Shown piece by piece: positions 12,263 through 25,593 of a DNA stretch of 64,000 bases. Under the pieces are notes generated by a model that did no database searches, had not been told where the DNA came from, and saw only the letters and a list, made by a program, of their open reading frames with translations. This DNA is from Urechis unicinctus (taxonomy: Eukaryota > Annelida > Polychaeta > Xenopneusta > Urechidae), in the NCBI GenBank assembly GCA_034190875.2, contig CM067354.1, positions 47,355,221 to 47,419,220 of the forward strand, written 5' to 3'. Numbering within the stretch: the first letter of the stretch is position 1; each line of letters starts with the position of its first letter. Both the position numbers and the translations under genes were made by a program.

Positions 12263-14595
12263 AGGGCATATCGACCAGTTCCAATATGACAATGAAGCAA
12301 GAAGGGATAGCTGATTTTACTTAACAATATTAACTGATGTTATTTCAACACTGATTGAGCTGTAATGTACACACAACTTTATGTGATATGTGAAACCGCT
12401 TTCAATATAAGTGGTCTGTGTACGTTTCAGTAGAGCCAGGTCAGATGTATTTTTTCCCATGAACAGAGTTTAGCAGTATATATTTGTGTTTCGGAGTTTT
12501 TACTACGTCCATGCATTCAGCATACAGGGCACAACCAGTGTACCAAGTCGCACCCCTATAATACATAATTATAGTCCCAGAATTCTTAGTCTTAGCATTC
12601 TTTGTAGACCTGCCCCTTACTTTTTGGATTGAATGATTTGCCTGTCAATTAGGGTGGGTACAAGCTCTTTCAAACTGCAATTCTTCTTGCACCAGCTGTT
12701 TGGTCGCTTTTACTTTGACAAATCGAATAGTGCATTGTTCCTTCAATAAGTTTTAGTAAGGTGTTAATTCGCAATAGTATAGAAAATTTGACATTTTGAT
12801 ATAAACCATAGGAACATATTTTGTCATACGAATTCCCGAGGGGCCGCTGTGTCACAAATCAAGCAAACCCGCAGCAGTAAAGGTCAGACGTGTATTACCT
12901 ATAATTGATTTTTGGACAGTAAGCTCATTTAAATCACTTATATTTAAGTCAATATCATGTATTAGCGGGACATAAGGAAATCAACTCGGGAATTCGTGAG
13001 ACAATGGCAACGCATCAACCTTGGTCTATCTGGATTGCGTACTTAATAGGAGTGTAAATGAATTCACTGTACGGAATGATTACACAAATATTCGTTACAG
13101 TATTTGAGAATTCTATCCTCCAACTCGGTTATAGTTGTTGGTAAAATGACCCGTCATATAATCAATGCAATAGCATTTCAATATAGTGGTTCCTGTGTTG
13201 ATGAAAAGAGAAGTCCGAACCCCTTAAACTGTCATATATAAATGGTAAGACGTTGGTGCCTCACAGTCAAAGGGCAAACACTACTGCAGTCCACGCATCA
13301 GGTACATATTGAATGCATGGCAGTTCATTGTATGCTTACATTAGTTATGAATTTTCAATGATACTCCATGCCTTTCAAACACGTGTAAACGCAGTTAAAA
13401 GGTTCGTGAAATTGACCATTTACGAGAACAAATATGAACAAAATGCTAAAATCCATCCTAATGTAGCTTGGCTGACGTGTTTGTATTTTGCACCGAGCCA
13501 GACATACGAAATAACTAAAATAACTGGCTGTTAGTGACCCTTGGCTTTCAAGAATTATTGAGAACAATGGCAATTTTTGTCGATATATTTCATCCCTGGG
13601 GCGAAAAATTATTTAAATGTTACGTTAATGGCGACGGATGACCGAGCTCTCGATTGGACAATGAAATGTGGCTTTTCTGTGCACAAACGATTCGAGACAT
13701 CAAGTATCGAAACCCCGTCCCCTGGATGTTAGGCAGACGTAATATCATCGAGCATTCTTGCGAAGGTGGCCAACACATTTTTCATTTACCAATAATTCTA
13801 GAATAAAAAAATACGCTGACAATATCAAGCAGGAGATAAAGCTGTTGTCTCTTCATGATTGCATACAAAAATTGACGATGAAAGTGTACGGAAACTATTG
13901 ATCAGTGAATTCGGGTTGAAGCATAGTTGTCTCCATATGCGTCCTAGTGAATACATTGAAAATCGTTTCTGCATATATACATTTATTAACAACCGTACGT
14001 GTGCAGTGGCTGTAAGACTGGTATATAATTATCATACATATCAATTTACATATTGAATACGAAACTGCTCGGACATATGCGCGGCTGCATTGGTGTTCTT
14101 GTTAGGTATGGTAGGCATAAACAGCAGCAATATCTCGTTGATGTCACATTATTTTATACCTTGAATAGTTTGTGGAACCACCAAAGGCTAGCTGTGCAAT
14201 TGTCGACTGGTGTTGTCGCATGTTGCTTATATCGGTGTGAGAAATCGAGTCAGCAAACGGTTGTCTGTTGTTATTGGAGGTGGCTCTATATTTTCGGCTC
14301 AACTGAAAATTGTTGCCAAAATGCCAGACTCGGTAAAAACATGGAGAATGGAAACCCTATTGGTCTAAGTCATGACAGATACTAGGTGACAATAAGTTTA
14401 TCGGAATTACCAACGCAGCCATATCGACCTCTAATGCTTGGACCGTTAAACGCTAGCGAAAATTGACCTGGCCTTTCACAGCTAGATTTGGGACATTATC
14501 AGCAACAACAGTCATGCACGTTGTAAATACCGACAATATGGGTAATGTGCCACAAGCTTAGCTAAGCTATTGTTGATTATATCGCAAAGAATACG

Positions 14596-14613
14596 GTGCA
14601 GCTGCAGCTGCAC
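14596..14613. repeat. 18-bp perfect palindrome, array unit 2
   Basis: GTGCAGCTGCAGCTGCAC is its own reverse complement. Another 14-bp palindrome, AGCTTAGCTAAGCT, lies about 40 bp upstream. Both recur in unit 3 (the 18-mer at 16,954-16,971). Confidence 0.95.
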
Positions 14614-16953
14614 AGGGCATATCGACCAGTTCCAATATGACAATGAAGCAAGAAGGGATAACTGATTTTACTTAACAATATTACCTGATGTTATTTCAAC
14701 ACTGATTAAGCTGTAATGTTCACACAACTTTATGTGATATGTGAAACCGCTTTTAATATAAGTGGTCTGTGTACGTTTCAGTAGAGCCAGGTCAGATGTA
14801 TTTTTTCCCATGAACAGAGTTTAGCAGTATATATTTGTGTTTCGGAGTTTTTACTACGTCCATGCATTCAGCATACAGGGCACAACCAGCGTACCCAGTC
14901 ACACCCCTATAATACATAATTATAGTCCCAGAATTCTTAGTCTTAGCATTCTTCGTAGACCTGCCCCTTACTTTTTGGATTGAATGATTTGCCTGTCAAT
15001 TAGGGTGGGTACAAGCTCTTTCAAACTGCAATTCTTCTTGCCATCAGCTGTTCGGTCGCTTTTACTTTGACAAATCGAATAGTGCATTGTTCCTTCAATT
15101 AGTTTTAGTAAGGTGTTAATTCGCAATAGTATAGAAAATTTGACATTTTGATATAAACCATAGGAACATAATTTTGTCATACGAATTCCCGAGGGGCCGC
15201 TGTGTCACAAATCAAGCAAACCCGCAGCAGTAAAGGTCAGACGTGTATTACCTATAATTGATTTTTGGACAGTAAGCTCATTTAAATCACTTATATTTAA
15301 GTCAATATCATGTATTAGCGGGACATAAGGAAATCAACTCGGGAATTCGTGAGACAATGGCAACGCATTAACCTTGGTCTATCTGGATTGCGTACTTAAT
15401 AGGAGTGTAAATGAATTCACTGTACGGAATGATTACACAAATATTCGTTCCAGTATTTGAGAATTCTATCCTCCAACTCGGTTATAGTTGTTGGTAAAAT
15501 GACCCGTCATATAATCTATGCAATAGCATTTCAATATAGTGGTTCCTGTGTGTTGTTGATGAAAAGAGAAGTCCGAACCCCTTAAACTGTCATATATAAA
15601 TGGTAAGACGTTGGTGCCTCACAGTCAAAGGGCAAACACTACTGCAGTCCACGCATCAGGTACATATTGAATGCATGGCAGTTCATTGTATGCTTTCATT
15701 AGTTATGAATTTTGAATGATACTCCATGCCTTTCAAACACGTGTAAACGCAGTTAAAAGGTTCGTGAAATTGACCATTTACGAGAACAAATATGAACAAA
15801 ATGCTAAATTCCATCCTAATGTAGCTTGGCTGACGTGTTTGTATTTTGCACCGAGCCAGACATACGAAATAACTAAAATAACTGGCTGTTAGTGACCCTT
15901 GGCTTTCAAGAATTATTGAGAACAATGGCAATTTTTGTCGATATATTTCATCCCTGAGGCGAAAAATTATTTAAATGTTACGTTAATGGCGACGGATGAC
16001 CGAGCTCTCGATTGGACAATGAAATGTGGCTTTTCTGTGCACAAACGATTCGAGACATCAAGTATCGAAACCCCGTCCCCTGGATGTTAGGCAGACATAA
16101 TATCATCGAGCATTCTTGCGAAGGTGGCCAACACATTTTTCATTTACCAATAATTCTAGAATAAAAAAATACGCTGACAATATCAAGCAAGAGATAAAGC
16201 TGTTGTCTCTTCATGATTGCATACAAAAATTGACGATGAAAGTGTATGGAAACTATTGATCAGTGAATTCGGGTTGAAGCATAGTTGTCTCCATATGCGT
16301 CCTAGTGAATACATTGAAAATCGTTTCTGCATATATACATTTATTAACAACCGTACGTGTGCAGTGGCTGTAAGACTGGTATATAATTATCATACATATC
16401 AATTTACATATTGAATACGAAACTGCTCGGACATATGCGCGGCTGCATTGGTGTTCTTGTTAGGTATGGTAGACAAAAACCGTAGCAATATCTCATTGAT
16501 GTCACGTTATTCTGTATCTTGAATAGTTTGTGGAACCACCAAAGGCTAGTTGTGCAATTGTCGACTGGTGTTGTCGCATGTTGCTTATATCGGTGTGAGA
16601 AATCGAGTCAGCAAACGGTTGTCTGTTGTTATTGGAGGTGGCTCTATATTTTCGGCTCAACTGAATATTATTGCCAAAATGCCAGACTCGGTAAAAACAT
16701 GGAGAATGGAAACCCTATTGGTCTAAGTCATGACAGATACTAGGTGACAATAAGTTTATCGGAATTACCAACGCAGCCATATCGACCTCTAATGCTTGGA
16801 CCGTTAAACGCTAGCGAAAATTGACCTGGCCTTTCACAGCTAGATTTGGGACATTATCAGCAACAACAGTCATGCACGTTGTAAATACCGACAATATGGG
16901 TAATGTGCCACAAGCTTAGCTAAGCTATTGTTGATTATATCGCAAAGAATACG

Positions 16954-16971
16954 GTGCAGCTGCAGCTGCAC
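16954..16971. repeat. 18-bp perfect palindrome, array unit 3
   Basis: Same sequence and position within the unit as in unit 2. Confidence 0.95.
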
Positions 16972-18799
16972 AGGGCATATCGACCAGTTCCAATATGACA
17001 ATGAAGCAAGAAGGGATAACTGATTTTACTTAACAATATTAACTGATGTTATTTCAACACTGATTAAGCTGTAATGTTCACACAACTTTATGTGATATGT
17101 GAAACCGCTTTTAATATAAGTGGTCTGTGTACGTTTCAGTAGAGCCAGGTCAGATGTATTTTTGTCCCCATGAACAGAGTTTAGCAGTATATATTTGTGT
17201 TTCGGAGTTTTTACTACGTCCATGCATTCAGCATAAAGGGCACAACCAGTGTACCCAGTCACACCCCTATAATACATAATTATAGTCCCAGAATTCTTAG
17301 TCTTAGCATTCTTCGTAGACCTGCCCGTTACTTTTTGGATTGAAAGATTTGCCTGTCAATTAGGGTGGGTACAAGCTCTTTCAAACTGCAATTCTTCTTG
17401 CCATCAGCTGTTTGGTCGCTTTTACTTTGACAAATCGAATAGTGCATTGTTCCTTCAATAAGTTTTAGCAAGGTGTTAATTCGCAATAGTATAGAAAATT
17501 TGACATTTTGATATAAACCATAGGAACATAATTTTGTCATACGAATTCCCGAGGGGCTGCTGTGTCACAAATCAAGCAAACCCGCAGCAGTAAAGGTCAG
17601 ACGTGTATTACCTATAATTGATTTTTGGACAGTAAGCTCATTTAAATCACTTATATTTAAGTCAATATCATGTATTAGCGGGACATAAGGAAATCAACTC
17701 GGGAATTCGTGAGACAATGGCAACGCATCAACCTTGGTCTATCTGGATTGCGTACTTAATAGGAGTGTAAATGAATTCACTGTACGGAATGATTACACAA
17801 ATATTCGTTCCAGTATTTGAGAATTCTATCCTCCAACTCGGTTATAGTTGTTGGTAAAATGACCCGTCATATAATCTATGCAATAGCATTTCAATATAGT
17901 GGTTCCTGTGTTGATGAAAAGAGAAGTCCGAACCCCTTAAACTGTCATATATAAATGGTAAGACGTTGGTGCCTCACAGTCAAAGGGCAAACACTACTGC
18001 AGTCCGCGCATCAGGTACATATTGAATGCATGGCAGTTCATTGTATGCTTGCATTAGTTATGAATTTTGAATAATACTCCATGCCTTTCAAACACGTGTA
18101 AACGCAGTTAAAAGGTTCGTGAAATTGACCATTTACGAGAACAAATATGAACAAAATGCTAAAATCCATCCTAATGTAGCTTGGCTGACGTGTTTGTATT
18201 TTGCACCGAGCCAGACATACGAAATAACTAAAATAACTGGCTGTTAGTGGCCCTTGCCTTTCAAGAATTATTGAGAACAATGGCAATTTTTGTCGATATA
18301 TTTCATCCCTGAGGCGAAAAATTATTTAAATGTTACGTTACTGGCGACGGATGACCGAGCTCTCGATTGGACAATGAAATGTGGCTTTTCTGTGCACAAA
18401 CGATTCGAGACATCAAGTATCGAAACCCCGTCCCCTGGATGTTAGGCAGACGTAATATCAACGAGCATTCTTGCAAAGGTGGCCAACACATTTTTCATTT
18501 ACCAATAATTGCGAGACGCTGTACGCTAGTGTACTATTTATTTGGGTAATATATGCCTTGCATTTGTTGAAGATCAAACCATAATCCACGGAAATAATCG
18601 GGATTTTAGATTGTCGTATTTTCGATGACATTAATCTTAGTTGTAGATCAAGGTCACAAAAAAAGAGTGTGGATTCTTAGCAACATTAATGCTTACGTTT
18701 AAAAAGTAAAATAATCTAAATTTCAAAATAAATTGCGATCTGAACCTCATTTCTCAAAAATATTTACAAGCACACAATTCACAAACAAGCAAGTCACAA

Positions 18800-18975
18800 A
18801 CAGAACTAACGAACGTTATTTGGCGAAAGCATTTGCAAAGTTAACAAACAAACCAACAAACGTGTCTAACGAAGATTACTTGGCAAAACCATTAGCCAAG
18901 TTAACAAGCAAAACAGCACACAACGGGACTGATCAAGGTAACTTGGCGTAAGCATTCGCCAAGTTAATAAACAGC
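18800..18975. repeat. three-unit hairpin-forming tandem repeat
   Basis: Three imperfect units of about 60-65 bp are built around an inverted repeat. The third is perfect over 9 bp (AACTTGGCG ... CGCCAAGTT, 8-nt loop TAAGCATT). The second keeps 7 bp (ACTTGGC ... GCCAAGT). The first is degraded (TTTGGCG ... TGCAAAGT). Between the hairpins are AACAAAC/AACAAGC-rich linkers. The plus frame reads a repeating YLAKAFAKLTNK-like peptide, but the third unit has a stop (GNLA then TAA), so coding is doubtful. Confidence 0.85.
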
Positions 18976-19631
18976 TAAGCTGAGCAACAAATACCAAGAC
19001 TTCTGTAACTATGGAAGCAAACAAACCATGTAACATAGATTTTTATTTAGATGATGTTTGCTTATCGCGTTCGAAATACATGTGAATGTATCAGTAGCTT
19101 TAATTGTTGGGATATTATGATGCTGTAAGCGCGAAGAATCAGTATTTGTGTCACCAGACTATAAATTCGCTTAGATCACAGAGCACGTTTGAATTGCCGA
19201 TTTTATGCAAGGCATTAGTTGTTGGTCGGGTATGCACCGACCTTCTGCATTTCAAGTGAAAGGGCAATTATGCATTTGTTGTCAATCGGCGGTATCAAGC
19301 AAATTCATAAGCGAAAAAACATGCCAACCTTAATCATTTAACAGAACTATATTCATTCACCACAGAGTTTTAAAAGAGCGTCGTAGAGTGCCATTATGTG
19401 ATTTAAGGACTCCGGTCACATCAGCCAATTTCGCTGGTTTCCTGAATCTGATTTATTATATGAACGGCCGGATCATTTCCCGATATCAGCATTGGTTACA
19501 GTCACTGGAGTGCTGGGGACAACGTCGCAATTCAATAAGAGCATAAGCTTGATTGATTGTCGTTCTTTGTGCAGAGGATCAGCAATTTGCAATCAGACCT
19601 CCGCGATTTCAAACCTAATTCGATACTACTG

Positions 19632-19721
19632 CAAATGTAAGCAGAAAACACCCAGCGAGATGCGCATCAAAGATCTCCTGCACTTTCCCTATGAGGTAGA
19701 TCCTCCATAGGCTTACATTTG
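19632..19721. repeat. 11-bp perfect inverted repeat around a nested hairpin
   Basis: CAAATGTAAGC at 19,632-19,642 pairs perfectly with GCTTACATTTG at 19,711-19,721. Inside, CCTATGAGG and CCTCCATAGG at about 19,688-19,710 form a second, bulged stem. It could be a small foldback element or a structured RNA; nothing chooses between them. Confidence 0.75.
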
Positions 19722-22700
19722 ACGCACTGGGTTTTTAGGGTTTTTAGCTTTTTGCTATACACGTGTGAAATAAATTCTTTCGACATCGTTTGCATGCGCC
19801 TTTGATAGTATGATGATACTATGCCATATCAGTGTTGCATATTCTAGTTGAATATTGCCGAAAGGTACGGGCATAGTTGCTATACAATCTTTACCCAAAA
19901 CCTTGTAGATGTCAATAAACGCCCTTGTGAAGAAATCTAGAGCAATGTTACAGCGATCAATGTCTTTTAAGCGCGAGTAATTAGAAGCATGATTTATAAT
20001 GCCCATAGTTTTGTCGATTAGTCATGATTATGCTACGACATATGTCGGCATTTTGTAATGACATATGTGATTCTATGTATGATAATTGAATGTCGTATTG
20101 CACGTTTGTAAGTGGTTGAACCTCCTTCCTAATATTATCCGATCGCAGAAAACTGGAAATATATTGCCTCGTCACGATTTGTGTGAGAAACATATTAGCT
20201 ATTGGTTAGATCGTGCGTTATACTTAAGTTGATTTTCTTGGTTTTCACAAACCTCAATCAAATACCATACATAAAACACGGTCGGTTCGTCCAAACCATG
20301 AAATAGCGCCACATAAAAATCATAAGAACAAATATGCTTGTGCTTCGATAATGAATTGGGACCCTTGTACGGCTGAGTAATTCCAATCTCTTCTGTGTGC
20401 TATCATGGCGAGGCAAGCAAAAGAATTACTGCCGATTCTTGTTGGCAATGAAATATTAACCCATGGAGAAAATAAAGGCTGTGTTTTGAATTTTTTCCAC
20501 AAATCAACATAAAAAGAGTATCATTATAATTACAAACGCATATATGACAGTGTCAGAGAATACGGACCCAATCGTACAAAATAAAGAGTCAATATTCCAG
20601 TCTGGTACATTTAGTCAAACAGTATTATATTATATGTATTGATATGGTACGCACTGTTAGTTTAATTACCAGTGATTGTGAAGATATATTTTCATAGTTG
20701 CATCATATATTTGATTGAAGATTAACTTTCAATAAGTAGACGATTCCTATTCAATATTTAGCTTGTTTGTCATTCACACTAACTTTTATATCATGTTCCT
20801 ACACATCAATAGACTAAACAGTTGAAAGATATGACAAAGGTTTAATACTTGGCAATTTGTGTTTGATATATAGCTAATTAAAATGAAAATTGTATTAGTT
20901 ATTTAGCATTAGTTCCTAATGCCTGAATACTCGCTGCTTGGCAGAAATGCGCATGCAGTCACGATTGTTGCTGTCGACTCGATAGTCCCCCAAGTTGTTT
21001 ATCTTTTTTGTAGCTGGTACCGTTCTAGAAATTAAGGTTTTTGAAAGTGCAATACTCCTTATTAGCAATGTCGGTTGGATAATGTGACGAACATTACCCT
21101 GTGGCTTTTTTCAAAATGTTCGGCTTACAAATCACCATCAATCACCAAAATGATATTTTTAGTTGTTGCAGGAGAATTCGATTGGTAGCGAATGCCATCT
21201 TGCTGGTATTGTATCCTATGTGGCTAAGTTGACCAGAATGAGTGTACTTAAGTAGTGGGAACGCCAACGTTTCACTCATATCGCACTGAAGTTAATAAAT
21301 AATGTAGAGCAATGATACGCTTGAAATATTATTAATTATTTGCTCAGTTCAAAACACGTACGCTACCAGAATGATAGCAAAGGTTTTCATCATCGGTCTA
21401 TTTTTGTAATAGTTTCAGTGACTTACTAAGTCCATACATCTAGATCTACGATCATCCGTCTGTATCAATTGTAGCTAAAACCCAGAAGTATTTGCGATTC
21501 ATCAGTATTGAGAGAGTGTACCAAAGTAAAAACATGGGGATAATAAATGACAAATAGTGTTCAGCAGATACTTCAAATGTTACGTAACATATCCATGAAT
21601 ATGATCTCCATGGAAGTATCTCCACCTCAAAACGATACATGCATCGGTTTTCTAATAGCCATGAGCTGCCAAATCCTGCGGACATATCCTGGGGCATCAC
21701 AGTTACATCCGCCTAAATTTACTGTACGAATATAGCTTACTAATGCGGCTTAACCAAACTGGGTGATATTGTACTATATTATAAAAATATTTTCTTTTAT
21801 CGGCTTCTCAAAGCTTTACTTTTCTGAGAAGTGTTCCATTTCATGCACTGAATTTTCAATTTAATATCTGAATATTTACCCCTTCGCATTCAATTTGTTA
21901 TCGGCGATTATAAAACATTGCATTAACGATGCACATTTAATGCGCACTTCACCTTGCATGGCAGTGTGTCTATGTTACGATAATATCACATAGAATGCTG
22001 GTGAAAATGGCTCCAGACAATTAATAATTCAAATCATAGCGGGGCTGTATGCCGTGCACGTGTGCCCATTAACACTAACAGAGGAAATGTAATCCCTCGG
22101 CGTTGTCCACGACGACTCTCAATCGCCGGAGGACACTAGCAGGTGCTTGTGATGTCCAGGGACAGTAACATGACAGGCGGTGTATCAAGAGGGATAATGC
22201 TGACAAAGGTTGTGGCAGCTGAGCTCAAAAGGCAGTAAATTTTACTGGATCTACAAGTCCAAATGTCGGAATATACCATATAATATTTGCACGCATTTGC
22301 ATGCGCTAATATCTTAGATGTTTTTCACCTCAGGCACACTTTGCATTAACAGGCTCTCTGAGATTTAACCCCAGACAGTTATACCATATGGAAACACATG
22401 AAGCGCTACCAGAAAGCTTACTCGTAGTGTTTTTCAACTGCTATTGGTGTTGCTATGATTAATAAAGACCTATAGGATGAGGTTTAACGACGTCTCTACA
22501 GAATTTATTGATTGTGATTGCGCTTAACTTTTATCAGCATGAAACAAGCAGCAATAAACGCAAATATTGCACGCAGAATAAACAGCATCTGCTTGTGGAA
22601 ATACAATTCAGTCTGAACAACAGAACAGTCTTTTGACTCAGATAATGGTGATCATTGTTTGTTTGTTTCCGTCTAGCTGTTATTCAAAGAAGCATGCCTA

Positions 22701-23879
22701 CCTATCATAATCATACAGATCCGCAAGCTAAATATATATTTATGACGCAGCATGCGCAATTGCATTCATAAGATAAATCATCTTGTGAATTGACGAAGCT
22801 TCTGCAACACATTGTAGAGGCGTTGGTCCGCAACAAAGGAAAGAACAATATGCACTTAAGTTTTTATTTAGACATAATTACCTATTATCACCACAAAAAA
22901 AAAACACGTTAAAGGCGTATCTTAATCAAATGAAAAAAGTCCACCCAGCAATAAGTGGTAGAAATTAATGTGTTAGTGCAGGTGCATGCATCGGGCGCCA
23001 TGTGATAAAGTTTGTGGTGAACTGAATTAGCTGTTGCTGAAATCCCCTTTCATCATACAAACACCCTGACAGCACGGCAAATTTGCTCAGCTTAAGATAC
23101 ATAGGTTATTGATTGCACAGTTAATGAGGAAGGGCTTGACAAATCGTAGAGGGTCACACTAACTTCAAGTACTTCGAATGCATGATGCAAATGCTTCCGA
23201 TAAACAAAATTTAATTCAGTTAATTCAGTACCTAGCAGTTTATAGCCAATTCACTACCATTATTGAGGTTATAGTAGACTCTGAAGGGATGGCGATTCCC
23301 CCTTTGGTCGAGAACATGAAAGATTGCCACTTAATTATAACGATTGACGGGACCAAAATTGTTGGAATGATATATACCAAACCGAACAGTCTATCGTTAG
23401 CATTGATCGACTGAAAAAGTGTCCTTGATCGGGTATAGAAATGCATAAAATTAAATCGGACTGATGACCCATTAACCTTACTTGGTATACTTAAGTTGTT
23501 GCAGCTTAATGAAGCAATACTCAAATGGTGTTTGTTGTGAGGTGGTAGGAAACTTTTGTATCATTTACTATTTTAGTTCATCCGTTCATCGGTTTAAGCT
23601 ACAATGTGGTACGACCATAAGCTTGACCGATAGCTGTCCTTACCGCCATCTTTAATCCCATTTGACGACACGATAGACATAAGAATAATGGACAACTCTT
23701 CTAATGCTGACACGTCTTCACTCACACGTACGGCGCAATATTGATGCCGTTAGCCTTTTTTCCCCCAAAACTCTCGTTTTGGTATTTTTCATTGGATGCT
23801 AAGCTTGAGTCCTTGTGTCCTGCCGCATAACCGTCTGGTTTGAATGCTGATGACATTCTGCTTAAGCGCCCCTGTCAGT

Positions 23880-24905
23880 CTTTGACATATATATTCATGA
23901 TGGCCACCATGAAATTTTCTTCAGCGGTGCAACGTAGGATTAAGCTCACCATCTTGAACCCGTGTCAGCCTGGGGGATTACAAAAGATGCATTTAATTTC
24001 GTCAATAATAGACCGATTTTCATGAAATAAGTTTTAAAAGGTCTTCCATGATACTAGGGTATACCCAAAAAAGTTTGATGAATTTAATTTTTTAACCAAA
24101 ATTACCCCGATCGGTGAAAATTTTATGTCACGTCATAACCAATCCATATTTCCTAATGAAATTTTCAGGAATTATGATCAAATAGGTTCATACCCGATTA
24201 CAATTAGTTTCAGCGAGATTGCACTTCCGGTATTGGCGATATAAGGCCGGAAGTATGGCTATATAGAACCGAAATTGGCTATGTGCCTGCCATCAATCCA
24301 CTGTTTATCATAGCGTTTGCATATGATCTTCATAAAACTTACCAGATTTGTTTATAATATAAAGATCAATAAGACTACAAAATTTAATAAAGATATATCA
24401 ATTACTTTAGGAGTTATAGCGTTTTGAAATATCGTGTTACCGTCATACCAACTTTTTACGAAAGTTGGGTTTGCTTAAATGCCTCTCATGTAATTGTTAA
24501 TCCATATTTTTGAATACAATCAACAGGGCTGTATAGCTCATATGTTGCCTCATCATAATATATATATTGTTAAAGGTTTATTGTATCTGTATGGTTCATG
24601 GTGAACAGATTAGAAGGGCAAAATTTCGCCGTCCGAGATGGGATTTTACATGCATTTTCTAACCGGTACCATTTCATCAATTTTTAAGATATCTCTACAA
24701 TATTTGACTGTGATATATCTCTATGCTGGTTAAAGCAACAGGTAATTTTATTTGAAGATCGAATGCAAATTGACGAAATGGCAGAGGCTGCAACTTGGAC
24801 CCGTGGTGATCGGCTTGGAAAGCGTCCAATTCAACGGGCCATATCTCCTGTAATAATCGAGATATTTTTACACAATTAAGTGATTTGGGTAGCGGAACAT
24901 ATCGA
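23880..24905. mobile_element. non-coding repeat-like sequence left of the recombinase element
   Basis: Low-complexity AT-rich prose with phrases typical of non-autonomous interspersed elements, such as AGGAGTTATAGCG and GGGCCATATCTCCTG. Its last 100 bp (about 24,805-24,905) match the 192-bp repeat unit found again at 28,470-28,800. No coding sequence is seen. Assignment as part of a mobile element rests on that repeat and on its position beside the recombinase remnant. Confidence 0.5.
24805..24905 (+). repeat. 192-bp repeat, partial copy left of the recombinase element
   Basis: Begins GTGGTGATCGGCTTGGAAAG and runs through ATTTTTACACAATTAAGTG to GGGTAGCGGAAC(A)TATC. The same order of words occurs at 28,617-28,710 in the same orientation. 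The match stops abruptly at about 24,905, where recombinase-element sequence begins. Confidence 0.85.
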
Positions 24906-25218
24906 CATACATGTCATACCCTCAACTGGTTTAGCCCGCCAGTCGAAGCGGTTTACCGGGGTGTGGCCGCTTATAACAGCTACTTGGAGCCACAGGTGAG
25001 AGCTGGGTGGCAGTGGGGACCAAAGGTGGACAAACTACTCATTGACGAGTACGACATGTCATCCACCAGCGGTGCTACCCCTCCCTGGCCACCCCATACA
25101 CCCCTAAAAAAAGGCATGCATGTTACAACAGTTAATTAAGGTACAGAAAAAACATATAGGCATACATGGAAAAATATACATTAGACAATATATAAAATAC
25201 AATAAAATAGGGAATGGG

Positions 25219-25535
25219 TGGGAATACTTACGAGACAACAATATCAAAGTGATACAGTGCCACTACTCGGTGGTTACTGCACACAATGAGACAGTGAGTG
25301 AGGGGGGAGGACACAACAAAAAGATATGCATCACACAATATATACAACACAAACAAAGATATGCATCACACAATATACAACAATATCAAATGATACAGTC
25401 CCACAAAGCGATACACAATGAGAATATAAACACACACAACACAAACAAAGATATGCATCACACACACAATATACAACAACATCAAAGTGATACAGTCCCA
25501 CTACTCGGCGGTTACTGCACACAGTGAGAGTGAGA
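25219..25535. repeat. degenerate tandem repeat at the 3' end of the recombinase element
   Basis: Two interleaved motifs recur. ACAACA(ATA)TCAAA(G)TGATAC followed by CAGT(G/C)CCAC and a GGTTACTGCACACA tail occurs at about 25,236, 25,377 (shortened) and 25,474. GATATGCATCACACA with an ACAATATACAAC tail occurs at about 25,323, 25,358 and 25,450. Units are 50-110 bp and imperfect. Confidence 0.85.
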
Positions 25536-25593
25536 GGTGCAGGCAGCCCAGACAAAGATATACATAAATATAATATGGGGGGGAATAGCAGTC

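Larger units (their letters stand above)
11444..18510. repeat. tandem array, three complete ~2.35-kb units
   Basis: Units are 11,444-13,793, 13,794-16,151 and 16,152-18,510, differing by scattered substitutions and small indels (a few percent by eye). Each starts AATTCTAGAATAAAAAAATA and ends in CATTTACCAAT. The left flank (GAAAATTCTAG) and right flank (CCAATAATTGCG) share only AATT at the junction. Units 2 and 3 share several changes absent from unit 1, for example a complete CAGCTGCAGCTG core and AAGGCTAG where unit 1 has AAGCTAG. Short frames repeat in each unit (65 codons plus; 72-82 codons minus; up to 110 codons plus in unit 2), but the longest is broken by 1 nt in unit 1, so I do not call them genes. 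Confidence 0.95.
18511..23880. other. intergenic, no gene recognised
   Basis: About 5.4 kb containing the hairpin repeat at 18.8-18.98 kb and an inverted repeat at 19.63-19.72 kb. A plus-strand frame at 19,492-19,710 has a Cys pattern (IDCRSLCRGSAIC ... YYCKCK) faintly like a PAN/apple module, too weak to call. A GC-richer patch at about 22,070-22,200 and an open frame at 23,178-23,414 show no recognisable motif. Confidence 0.5.

Noticed and set aside
11509-16743. Repeated 65- to 110-codon frames in the tandem array (for example from 11,509, 13,859, 16,217 and 14,053)
   Set aside because: They are conserved only because the DNA units are nearly identical. The longest is broken by a 1-nt difference in unit 1, and no motif is recognised.
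19492-19710. Cys-patterned frame suggestive of a PAN/apple module
   Set aside because: Only the DCRSLCRGSAIC stretch fits; the rest of the module and clear splice sites are missing.
19755-20193. Two overlapping minus-strand frames that could be one frameshifted gene
   Set aside because: No recognisable motif and AT-rich codon content like the background; joining them would need an unsupported frameshift.
25219-25535. CRISPR-like repeats
   Set aside because: Units are imperfect, without uniform spacers, in a eukaryotic mobile-element context. A degenerate minisatellite fits better.
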